Source of the DNA: Phascolarctobacterium_A succinatutens_B
GTDB lineage: Bacteria; Bacillota; Negativicutes; Acidaminococcales; Acidaminococcaceae
DNA length: 30,854 bases
Direction: 5' to 3'
NCBI RefSeq assembly: GCF_958453765.1
Contig: NZ_CAUDZA010000029.1
Coordinates: 1 to 30,854 of the forward strand
The position numbers were made by a program, and so were the translations under genes. The notes beneath the pieces are model-generated. The model was given only the letters and a program-made list of their open reading frames with translations. It made no database searches and was not told the origin of the DNA. Positions 1-6,334 of the stretch are shown piece by piece (positions within the stretch are counted from its first letter, which is position 1; each line of letters starts with the position of its first letter).

Positions 1-152
1 TTGCTGAGGGTAAAGAAATAGGCCTTGCTGAGGAAAAACTCGCTACTGCTAAGCGTATGCTGGCCAAGGGCTGCTATTCTCTCGATGATATTGCGGAGCT
101 TACTTCTCTGCCTATTGAGCAGGTTGAAGCCTTAAAAGCTGACCAAGTTTGA
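1..152 (+). CDS. Rpn family PD-(D/E)XK nuclease/putative transposase, C-terminal end only
   Basis: An open frame enters from the window edge (first full codon at position 3) and stops at a TGA at 150-152. The last 49 residues are Ala/Glu/Lys rich and end in a short helix-turn-helix-like segment (LDDIAELTSLPIEQVEALK). This matches the C-terminus of the complete Rpn protein at 29896-30738, which reads VQDVAKGTSLSVEQVEKIK at the same place. Both also carry the upstream block EEKLATAKR. The catalytic domain lies outside the window, so the assignment rests on this paralogy alone. The DNA has clearly diverged from the second copy, so they are old paralogues and not a recent duplication. Confidence 0.75.
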   Translation, partial: AEGKEIGLAEEKLATAKRMLAKGCYSLDDIAELTSLPIEQVEALKADQV

Positions 153-201
153 TTCGAAGAATGCCCCAAGATAGGCTCTCTTGAAACTTGCGGTTTTATA
201 C

Positions 202-247
202 AAAAAAAGGACCTGAAGTCCGGATTCTTGCGGACCTCAGGTCTTTT
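202..247 (+). terminator. Rho-independent terminator of the partial Rpn gene
   Basis: A 13-bp stem with one mismatch (arms 210-222 and 231-243, 8-nt loop) is followed by TTTT. An A-run precedes it. It lies 58 bases after the Rpn stop, and the IS200-like element begins directly after its T-run. Confidence 0.8.
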
Positions 248-321
248 CGTTATGTGGCTTTAGCCCGTGGAGCGCTATCGAAATTCTTTTCAAAGAAATG
301 AGATAGTGCTTCACAAAGAAC

Positions 322-338
322 CACCCGCTATGCGGGTG
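322..338 (+). repeat. IS200-like left-end subterminal hairpin
   Basis: Perfect 7-bp stem, CACCCGC at 322-328 and GCGGGTG at 332-338, with a 3-nt TAT loop. In this family TnpA recognises such imperfect or short palindromes on the transferred strand. The foot sequence is shared with the right-end hairpin. Confidence 0.7.
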
Positions 339-358
339 CGCATTGATTGTTATACAAA

Positions 359-425
359 AATACGTCATTCCGATATACAATAGTAAGTGTTCAAGTCACT
401 ATTGCAAAGAAAGGAATGACGTATT
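359..425 (+). promoter_or_regulatory. tnpA leader stem-loop that sequesters the ribosome binding site
   Basis: A perfect 13-bp inverted repeat (359-371 with 413-425) encloses a second 7-bp repeat (CAATAGT 378-384 with ACTATTG 398-404). The 3' arm contains GGA of the ribosome binding site and ends one base before the ATG at 427. When folded it should block initiation. IS200 of Salmonella is known to repress its transposase with such a leader hairpin, so the role is inferred from that parallel. Confidence 0.75.
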
Positions 426-426
426 A

Positions 427-885
427 ATGGCAAATAAAACTAACGAGTTATCGCATTCAAAGTGGGTATGCAAATATCATATAGTCTTTACACCTAAGTA
501 TAGACGAAAAATCATTTATAATCAATACCGTGAGGATTTAATAGAAATTTTTAAACGGTTATGTTCGTACAAGGGTGTAGAAATTATCGAAGGTCATATG
601 ATGCCTGATCATGTGCATATGCTACTTAGTATTCCGCCTAAAATTGCAGTATCGACATTTATAGGCTATCTTAAAGGAAAGTCAGCGCTTCAAATGTTTG
701 ATAAACACGCAAATTTAAAGTATAAGTTTGGCAATAGACATTTTTGGGCAGAAGGTTACTACGCATCTACAGTAGGTCTAAATGAAGCCACCGTAAAGAA
801 ATATATTGCGGAACAAGAAAAGTACGATATAGTTTTAGACAAGTTAAGTGTAAAAGAGTACGAAGACCCTTTTAAGGGTAACTAG
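427..885 (+). CDS. tnpA: IS200/IS605-family TnpA, Y1 HUH transposase
   Basis: This is a single-strand DNA transposase that nicks and rejoins element ends through a 5'-phosphotyrosine. It has 152 residues, the usual IS200 length, and appears intact. The metal-binding HUH motif is His62-Val-His64 in the context MPDHVHMLLSIPP. The catalytic tyrosine is most likely Tyr126 in ATVKKYIAEQ. The frame is open further upstream to 343, but the ATG at 427 is preferred: it follows an AAAGGA site by about 12 bases and gives the family N-terminus (HSKWVCKYHIVFTPKYRRK). Translation is probably repressed by the leader stem-loop immediately upstream. No tnpB or guide-RNA partner accompanies it. The reading frame shows no disruption, so the element may still be active. 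Confidence 0.93.
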   Translation: MANKTNELSHSKWVCKYHIVFTPKYRRKIIYNQYREDLIEIFKRLCSYKGVEIIEGHMMPDHVHMLLSIPPKIAVSTFIGYLKGKSALQMFDKHANLKYKFGNRHFWAEGYYASTVGLNEATVKKYIAEQEKYDIVLDKLSVKEYEDPFKGN

Positions 886-1003
886 TATTCAAAACGCCCC
901 TGACAGGGGCAGCGAAAGAGAAAAGTGCAATGTGGCTTGAACAAAGTGAAAGCCAGCGTCTTGAGGCGCTGGCTAGTATTAAGGGCTTATAGCCCGTCGT
1001 CAA

Positions 1004-1024
1004 ACCACCCGTTTGACGGGTGGT
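1004..1024 (+). repeat. IS200-like right-end subterminal hairpin
   Basis: Perfect 9-bp stem (1004-1012 with 1016-1024) with a 3-nt TTG loop, 118 bases after the tnpA stop. It is the partner of the left-end hairpin at 322-338. From here to 1168 I see no gene, only AT-rich sequence with a weak stem (AAGGCTT/AAGCCTT near 1085-1122). Confidence 0.7.
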
Positions 1025-1168
1025 CATGATTTGCGTAAAATCTTAAGTTATTTAAATTTGAGGCAAAAGCTAAGCACTGCCGTCAAGGCTTATGGTTGCG
1101 GTAAAACGTTGAAAAGCCTTGGGATTATCTCAGAAAACATAAAAAGTAGAATAAACAATGTTAATCAA

Positions 1169-1207
1169 TAAAAAAGTCCTGCGCAGCATATAAAATGCGC
1201 GCAGGAC
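1169..1207 (-). terminator. Terminator of the TAXI TRAP operon
   Basis: On the minus strand, GTCCTGCGC and GCGCAGGAC (1176-1184 and 1199-1207) pair over nine bases and are followed by a T-run (A-run at 1169-1175 on the plus strand). It lies 28 bases beyond the permease stop. Confidence 0.85.
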
Positions 1208-1234
1208 CTTGAAGCTTGCTATGAAATTTTCGGC

Positions 1235-3190
1235 TTACAGGTCTTCCCCATCTTGCTGAATAGCACCCTTAACCTTGTTCGTGCGCTGCCATACATAGGC
1301 AACAGCAACGAGCGCAACACCGATGCCGTCGGTAAATACGCCAGGGATAATCATGCAAATACCGCCAACGAGGAATAGAATACGCTGCGGAATGTTCAGC
1401 AGATTGTTGCAGAAGCCGATCATCGCCATGGAAGCACCCCACATACCTACAATCGCGGTGAAGGCGCTATAGCAAATGGTGAACGGAGTTGCGTTGATCA
1501 TCAGCAGCTCAGGTGCCAGTACGAAGATGTACGGAACGATGAACGCAGCAATCGCCAGCTTAGCAGCGATAACGCCGGTACGCATCGGGTTAGCACCGGC
1601 AATACCTGCGCCGGCATAAGCAGCCAGTGCAACAGGCGGAGTAACGTCAGCAACGATACCGAAGTAGAACGCGAACATATGCGCTGCCAGTACCGGTACA
1701 TTCATCTGCACCAGAGCAGGCGCTGCAATGGTAGAGGTAATTACGTAGTTAGCAGTTGTCGGCACGCCCATGCCAAGAATCAGAGAAGTGATCATGGTAA
1801 AGAACATTGCCGGCAGCAGATTACCGCCTGCCAAGTCCAGCAGAGCAGTTGCAATCTTCAGGCCAACGCCGGTTTTGGTAACAACGCCGATGATGATACC
1901 TGCGGTTGCACAGGCAATCAGTACGCCAAGCACGCCCTTGGAGCCGTCAATGAGACCTTGGACGATTTGCTTGAAGCCGATGCGGGTGGATTTACGCAGG
2001 CAGGCGCAAACGATGGTCAGCACGATGGCTGCCAAAGCGGCACGCATAGGAGTATAACCGCTTACGAGCAGGTAAACGATAACGATTAACGGAATAGCCA
2101 AATGGCCTTTTTCCAGGAACAGCTCTTTGAACTTCGGCAGCTGGTCACGCGGAGTGCCCTTCAGGCCGAACTTTTTAGCTTCGTAGTGAACGCCCAGCCA
2201 TACGCCAATGTAGTACAGCATTGCCGGGATTACGGCAGCCTTAACAACATCAAAGTACGGAACGCCTACAAACTCTGCCATCAGGAAGGCAGCAGCGCCC
2301 ATTACAGGAGGCATCAGCTGACCGCCGGTAGAAGCAGCAGCCTCAACAGCACCCGCAAATGCCGGACGATAGCCAAGCTTTTTCATCATCGGGATGGTGA
2401 AAGCACCGGTGCCGGCAACATTACCAACGGAGCTGCCGGAAACAGTACCCATGAGGCCGGAGGACAGTACGGCAACCTTCGCCGGTCCGCCTGCTGCCCA
2501 GCCTGCGATAGCGTTGGCAATATCAATGAAGAATTTGCCGAGGCCGGTGGTTTCCAAGTAAGCACCAAAGAGGATGAACAGATAAATAAAGGTAGAAGAT
2601 ACACCCATAGGCGTACCGAAAATACCCTCGGTAGTGAAGAACAGATGGTCAAACATTTCCTGCACGCCAACGCCACGATGTGCCAGAATACCGGGAACGT
2701 AAGGACCTAAGAAGGCGTACAGCATGAAACAGAAGGCAACGATAATCATCGGCCAGCCTACTACGCGGCGCGCTGCTTCAAAAACCATAATCGTACCGAT
2801 AAGGCCGACGATGAAGTCTGTTTCCGTGTTCATGCCGGCACGCAGCACCAGCTCCTGATAGTTCACAACCAGATACATGGCAGTACCTGCGCTGAGCAGT
2901 GCCAGGAAGGCATCAAAGGGATGCATCTTGCTGCGGGACCAGGAATGTCTGCTGGGATACAGCAGGAAAATCAATAAAAAGCCGAAGGCTAAGTGAATAG
3001 CGCGCTGCAGATGCGCGTCCAGCACACCGAAGGTGGCTGTATATAATTGGAAAAGTGCAAACAGAATACAGATTGCGGAAATAATTTTACCCCACACACC
3101 TGTAAGCTCACGCTTGTCTGATTCCTTGTCAAATTTTTGCAATACCTCTTCTGCTGAAAGCTCTTTTACTTTCTTTTCTTTTTCAGACAT
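1235..3190 (-). CDS. TRAP transporter fused permease, TAXI type (DctQ-DctM fusion)
   Basis: This is the membrane subunit of a sodium- or proton-coupled TRAP carrier that takes substrate from the TAXI binding protein encoded upstream. At 651 residues it is far longer than a lone DctM, consistent with the 4TM/12TM fusion class. The first roughly 170 residues carry DctQ-like helices, and the rest is the DctM domain with Gly-rich re-entrant stretches (GLMGTVSGSSVGNVAGTGAF near 245-265 and LGMGVPTTANYVITSTIAAP near 475-495). A short charged cytosolic N-terminus precedes the first helix. It is the last gene of a three-gene minus-strand operon (binding protein, DUF1850 protein, permease), and a terminator follows. 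TAXI systems often carry dicarboxylates or glutamate-like acids, but the substrate cannot be read from sequence. Confidence 0.95.
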   Translation of the reverse strand: MSEKEKKVKELSAEEVLQKFDKESDKRELTGVWGKIISAICILFALFQLYTATFGVLDAHLQRAIHLAFGFLLIFLLYPSRHSWSRSKMHPFDAFLALLSAGTAMYLVVNYQELVLRAGMNTETDFIVGLIGTIMVFEAARRVVGWPMIIVAFCFMLYAFLGPYVPGILAHRGVGVQEMFDHLFFTTEGIFGTPMGVSSTFIYLFILFGAYLETTGLGKFFIDIANAIAGWAAGGPAKVAVLSSGLMGTVSGSSVGNVAGTGAFTIPMMKKLGYRPAFAGAVEAAASTGGQLMPPVMGAAAFLMAEFVGVPYFDVVKAAVIPAMLYYIGVWLGVHYEAKKFGLKGTPRDQLPKFKELFLEKGHLAIPLIVIVYLLVSGYTPMRAALAAIVLTIVCACLRKSTRIGFKQIVQGLIDGSKGVLGVLIACATAGIIIGVVTKTGVGLKIATALLDLAGGNLLPAMFFTMITSLILGMGVPTTANYVITSTIAAPALVQMNVPVLAAHMFAFYFGIVADVTPPVALAAYAGAGIAGANPMRTGVIAAKLAIAAFIVPYIFVLAPELLMINATPFTICYSAFTAIVGMWGASMAMIGFCNNLLNIPQRILFLVGGICMIIPGVFTDGIGVALVAVAYVWQRTNKVKGAIQQDGEDL

Positions 3191-3224
3191 GGGTATCAGC
3201 TCCTCTCATTTAATATAATAAAAC

Positions 3225-3764
3225 CTAAAAGTACCGTTCCAGCCAGTACTGATATCGATACATGACCTTCACTGTTACCGCAGTCCCCTGCCCGTACAGA
3301 GCAATCAGGTCGTAGCTGTCGCCGCCGTGGACAATGTGCGGCATTGCCTGCTCGGATATACGCAGGGCTACTTCCTTATAGGGGCGGTTCATCTCCATAT
3401 CAAACTTACCGTCGGCAGTCTGCGTCAGCTTGCCGTCGGCAGCGGAATACGGATAGCCCCAGCCCAGCGAGGAAAAGCGGGTGTGCGTCATGGTCATGTT
3501 ATTTGCGCCGTTAACCCTGAAATAATCATTCCAGGCAGTTTTTTCCACCGAATGCGTCAGGCTGATGTACCATTCATCACCTGCCGCTGTGGCAAAAGTA
3601 ACAGCTCCTGCAGTTCCCTCAGGTATAATCGCCACCACCAGGCGCGTACTATACCACCCCAAAAGCATTAACACAACGCTTACAATAATTACTAAATTCT
3701 TTACTGGGAAAAAAGACCGGCTACCGGCAAACGCCGGTTTCCGGTCTTTGAAGTTCGGCATCAT
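3225..3764 (-). CDS. DUF1850 domain-containing protein, TAXI TRAP accessory
   Basis: A 179-residue protein with one N-terminal hydrophobic helix (about residues 23-42, VKNLVIIVSVVLMLLGW onward) and a small extracytoplasmic domain. The domain shows the DUF1850 hallmarks EWYISLTHSVEKTAW and FSSLGWGYPYS. DUF1850 proteins are known neighbours of TAXI fused permeases; their role in transport is not established. The start at 3764 follows the binding-protein stop by only a few bases, and AAGGA overlaps that stop, giving good spacing. The first roughly 20 codons are encoded by a strong terminator-like hairpin (3709-3749), so the N-terminal extension may exist because of that RNA element. Later starts inside the hydrophobic helix are possible but lack a site. 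Confidence 0.88.
   Translation of the reverse strand: MMPNFKDRKPAFAGSRSFFPVKNLVIIVSVVLMLLGWYSTRLVVAIIPEGTAGAVTFATAAGDEWYISLTHSVEKTAWNDYFRVNGANNMTMTHTRFSSLGWGYPYSAADGKLTQTADGKFDMEMNRPYKEVALRISEQAMPHIVHGGDSYDLIALYGQGTAVTVKVMYRYQYWLERYF
3709..3749 (-). terminator. Terminator-shaped attenuator inside the DUF1850 start region
   Basis: On the minus strand a 9-bp outer stem (3741-3749 with 3712-3720) and a 6-bp inner stem (3733-3738 with 3723-3728, AAAC-type loop) are followed by six U residues. It has the form of a full intrinsic terminator, but begins 15 bases inside the DUF1850 frame. It may uncouple high binding-protein expression from lower permease expression. Confidence 0.65.
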
Positions 3765-3773
3765 TTAAAATCC

Positions 3774-4745
3774 TTATTTTTCGTTAAAGAATTTTTCAGC
3801 ACCCGGGTTCAGCTTAATGGACATGCCGTCTTTAGCAGTATCTTTGCTGATAGCATTTGCTGCGGAGTGAGCGGATTTCATACGGTCAAGGTTGCCGTAC
3901 AGAGCTTTAGCAATTGCATAAGCGGTGTTTTCGTCCATCTTATCGGTTACTGCCAGCATGCATTTTACTGCTACTGCGGTAACGTCAGCATCCTGCTTCG
4001 GATAAGTACCGGCTTTGATAACCAGCTTGGTGTAGAACGGATATTTTTTGATCAGAGCATCAGCCTTGTCAGCATCAACCGGAACCAGTACAACGTCGTT
4101 CTGAGTTGCGATATCCTGAATAGCAGCGGTCGGATGGCCTGCGGTTACGAAAGCAGCATCAACGTTGCCGTCCTTTAGAGCACTTGCAGCTTCACCGAAG
4201 GACAGGTATTGAACCTTAATATCATCATATTTAATGCCATATGCTTCCATAATCTGGCGAGCGTTAGCTTCGGTACCGGAGCCTGCAGCACCTACAGCGA
4301 TGCGTTTGCCTTTAAAATCAGCAACAGATTTGATACCGGATTTTTTCAGGGTAACAATCTGTACGGTTTCCGGATACAGAGTTGCAAGACCTTGCAGGCC
4401 GGCAACCTGTTTGCCTTTGAACATTTCAGTGCCGTTGGCAGCATAGTAAGCAATATCATTTTGAATAAAAGCAATTTCAACCTTGCCTTGGCTGAGCAGG
4501 TTTACGTTTGCTACGGAAGCGCCGGTAGATTGTGCGGAAGCATTGGTACCCGGAATATTTTTATTCAAGATATCAGCCAGAGCACCGCCTAACGGGAAGT
4601 AGGTACCGGATGTACCGCCGGTAGCAATGTTAATGAATTTTTGTGCAGCAGGTTTTTTATCATCTTTCTTATCTCCACCGCCGCAGCCGGCAATCATAGT
4701 AGCCATAACCATGATACCAAGTAAAAAAGCCAAGAGTTTTTTCAT
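3774..4745 (-). CDS. TAXI-family TRAP transporter solute-binding lipoprotein
   Basis: This is the extracytoplasmic receptor that delivers ligand to the fused permease. It has 323 residues. A lipoprotein signal peptide (Lys-Lys, hydrophobic core, lipobox I-A-G-C with the acylated Cys at 21) is followed by a Lys/Asp linker. The mature part opens with the TAXI signature region INIATGGTSGTYFPLGGALA and continues with NVNLLSQGKVEIAFIQND and GKRIAVGAAGSGTEANARQI. An AGGAGGGG site precedes the ATG. It is first in the operon and the next gene starts a few bases after its stop. A minus-strand promoter is proposed at 4801-4829. Confidence 0.95.
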   Translation of the reverse strand: MKKLLAFLLGIMVMATMIAGCGGGDKKDDKKPAAQKFINIATGGTSGTYFPLGGALADILNKNIPGTNASAQSTGASVANVNLLSQGKVEIAFIQNDIAYYAANGTEMFKGKQVAGLQGLATLYPETVQIVTLKKSGIKSVADFKGKRIAVGAAGSGTEANARQIMEAYGIKYDDIKVQYLSFGEAASALKDGNVDAAFVTAGHPTAAIQDIATQNDVVLVPVDADKADALIKKYPFYTKLVIKAGTYPKQDADVTAVAVKCMLAVTDKMDENTAYAIAKALYGNLDRMKSAHSAANAISKDTAKDGMSIKLNPGAEKFFNEK

Positions 4746-4800
4746 AAGAGTTCCCCTCCTTTAATATACATATGTGCTAAGATAATAAAATTCACGCAGC

Positions 4801-4829
4801 AACATATTGTTATTCTTCTTATTCGTCAA
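4801..4829 (-). promoter_or_regulatory. Predicted promoter of the TAXI TRAP operon
   Basis: On the minus strand TTGACG (4824-4829), a 17-base spacer and TATGTT (4801-4806) lie about 56 bases ahead of the binding-protein start. The -35 is good and the -10 moderate. Confidence 0.5.
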
Positions 4830-4990
4830 CATTGTGTAAAATCCTGCTGAAAAATTCATAAAAACGTCATGTATACAAAATACTTTCAGCATAAAAATGC
4901 AGATTCTATGAAAAATTCTTGCTATTTTGTGATTATTAATACAGCTTTTCTGCATAAATCGCTGTGGAATCATTTCATTATAGATTCATT

Positions 4991-5019
4991 TTGCTTATTT
5001 TCGTAATCTATGTTACAAT
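4991..5019 (+). promoter_or_regulatory. Predicted promoter of the EF-hand-like gene
   Basis: TTGCTT (4991-4996), 17-base spacer and TACAAT (5014-5019), with a TG one base before the -10. It predicts a start near 5026 and a leader of about 67 bases. The 4830-4990 stretch between the two divergent promoters is AT-rich with no gene seen. Confidence 0.65.
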
Positions 5020-5092
5020 AATAGCGTTATGTTTATTGCTTTTTCTGATAAAGCGAGAGTCATCAAAAACATCTTTTTAAGGAGTGAATAAT

Positions 5093-5467
5093 ATGAGTTC
5101 CGGAGCTTATTCTTTAAGACTCGCTCGTACCCTGTACGAAAATGTTTATCATGCTATGCTGTACAATGAAAACCAACAGCCTATCGGTGATCTGGAAATT
5201 ATTCCGAACATCCCTCTCGACCGCAGCCAGGTGCCTGAGGATGCACCGGAAGTACCGGCTTATCTGCTGGTAATCGTTAAAGACGCTGACATCAACAAGG
5301 ACAACCTGATTGATTTCGAAGAGCGCGCTTCCTATGCTCTGCTGAAACGCTTCTCCACCGAAGTTATCAACTTCCAGCACTGCAAATTCTACTATCCGTC
5401 CCCTGCCTTCATTTTTGAACAGCCGGACGCAGTAAACGGTGGTACTGAGCCCATGCCGCTGCAATAA
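5093..5467 (+). CDS. Uncharacterised 124-residue protein with an EF-hand-like loop
   Basis: I do not recognise this family. The ATG at 5093 is chosen because AAGGAG (5079-5084) sits 8 bases upstream; the in-frame GTG at 5084 overlaps that site. There is no signal peptide or membrane helix, so it is probably cytosolic. Residues 66-77 (DINKDNLIDFEE) match the 12-residue EF-hand calcium loop: Asp1, Asn3, Asp5, Asn6, Ile8, Asp9, Glu12. A helix-like segment follows (RASYALLKRFSTEV). The N-terminal part looks like a mixed beta region (AMLYNENQQPIGDLEIIPNI). It has its own promoter, faces away from the TRAP operon and shares a convergent terminator with trpA. Codon use is like its neighbours. Confidence 0.85.
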   Translation: MSSGAYSLRLARTLYENVYHAMLYNENQQPIGDLEIIPNIPLDRSQVPEDAPEVPAYLLVIVKDADINKDNLIDFEERASYALLKRFSTEVINFQHCKFYYPSPAFIFEQPDAVNGGTEPMPLQ

Positions 5468-5476
5468 TTTAAACCG

Positions 5477-5524
5477 AAAAACTCCGCTCCCTGCTGCATA
5501 TGCAGTAAGGAACGGAGTTTTTTT
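5477..5524. terminator. Bidirectional terminator between the EF-hand-like gene and trpA
   Basis: AAAAACTCCG at the left and CGGAGTTTTTTT at the right form a long stem with an A-run on one side and a T-run on the other. It can serve the plus-strand gene ending at 5467 and the minus-strand trp operon ending at 5543. Confidence 0.8.
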
Positions 5525-5542
5525 GTGCCCAAACCTTTGTAA

Positions 5543-6334
5543 TCAAGCCTCCGCAGCTGCCTTGGCAACCGCTTCGGACATACTCTTGACGTATTCGTAA
5601 ACATGCTCGGGAGAAGCCTCGCCGTATTGTGCCACGATTTTTTCAATCGCACTGCCCACAATAGCGCCGTCACTGGCCTTGGCCATCTTGTACGCCTGCT
5701 CGGGAGCAGCGATACCGAAGCCTACAGCCACCGGAATATCGGTAGCCTTGCGCACCTCTGCGACAATGCCGTCAATATCGGTAGTGATGTTGCTGCGCAC
5801 ACCGGTAACGCCTAAGGAAGAAACTACATATACATAGCCTTGGGCAATAGCGGCGATTTTCTGGATGCGGTCCTTGGAGGTAGGCGCAATCAGCGGCACC
5901 AGGGCAACGTGATGCGGTTCGCTGAACGGACGCATCTCCTCGCGCTCCTCGTACGGTATATCCGGTATGATGACGCCGTCTACACCTGTTTCTTCGCAGC
6001 GGGTGAAGAATTTTTCCGCACCGTAGGCATAAATCGGGTTAGCGTAGGTCAAAAATACCAGCGGTACCTGTGTTTCCTCGCGAAGCTCCGCTACGAGATC
6101 AAAAATTTTATCGGTAGTAGTGCCTGCAGCCAACGCACGCATATCCGCTTTTTGGATAACCTCGCCCTCAGCCACGGGGTCGGAGAAGGGAATGCCGAAC
6201 TCTATAAGTCCTGCACCGCCCTTAATCATGGCTCTCACCAGCTCCTTAGTTGTAGCAAGATTGGGATCGCCTGCGGTCACAAAGCCGATAAATACCTTTT
6301 TCTTTTCGTCAAATGCCTTTTGTATTCTATTCAT
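5543..6334 (-). CDS. trpA: Tryptophan synthase alpha subunit
   Basis: It cleaves indole-3-glycerol phosphate to indole and glyceraldehyde-3-phosphate, and indole passes to TrpB. It has 263 residues, the normal length. The start at 6334 overlaps the trpB stop by 8 bases (ATGAATAG) and has GGGAG upstream; the frame is open further upstream but only inside trpB. The catalytic glutamate is Glu45 in LIEFGIPFSDP. The position equivalent to the second catalytic residue of E. coli (Asp60) reads Glu56 here (DPVAEGEVIQ in place of ADGP). Phosphate-binding glycines lie in VGFGIAAPEQ and GAIVGSAI. It is last in trpDCFBA and a terminator follows. Confidence 0.96.
   Translation of the reverse strand: MNRIQKAFDEKKKVFIGFVTAGDPNLATTKELVRAMIKGGAGLIEFGIPFSDPVAEGEVIQKADMRALAAGTTTDKIFDLVAELREETQVPLVFLTYANPIYAYGAEKFFTRCEETGVDGVIIPDIPYEEREEMRPFSEPHHVALVPLIAPTSKDRIQKIAAIAQGYVYVVSSLGVTGVRSNITTDIDGIVAEVRKATDIPVAVGFGIAAPEQAYKMAKASDGAIVGSAIEKIVAQYGEASPEHVYEYVKSMSEAVAKAAAEA

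Larger units (their letters stand above)
250..1030 (+). mobile_element. IS200/IS605-family insertion sequence (IS200-like, single tnpA, no tnpB)
   Basis: The element has one Y1 transposase gene between subterminal hairpins, as is typical of IS200. The left-end hairpin is CACCCGC/GCGGGTG at 322-338. The right-end hairpin is a perfect 9-bp stem at 1004-1024 (ACCACCCGT/ACGGGTGGT). Both carry the same ACCACCCG foot. The left limit is set near 250 because a second copy of the left end at 23673-23770 (opposite strand) begins matching exactly there. The right limit is only approximate, a few bases beyond the right hairpin. No target duplication is expected, since this family transposes as single-stranded circles. 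Further hairpins lie at 896-910 and 951-974 behind tnpA. Confidence 0.85.

Noticed and set aside
896..974. Hairpins at 896-910 and 951-974 as a CRISPR-like or guide RNA
   Set aside because: The arms are unrelated to one another, there are no repeats with spacers, and no tnpB is present that would use a guide RNA.
5084..5092. GTG at 5084 as the start of the EF-hand-like gene
   Set aside because: It overlaps the AAGGAG ribosome site, while the ATG at 5093 is ideally spaced.
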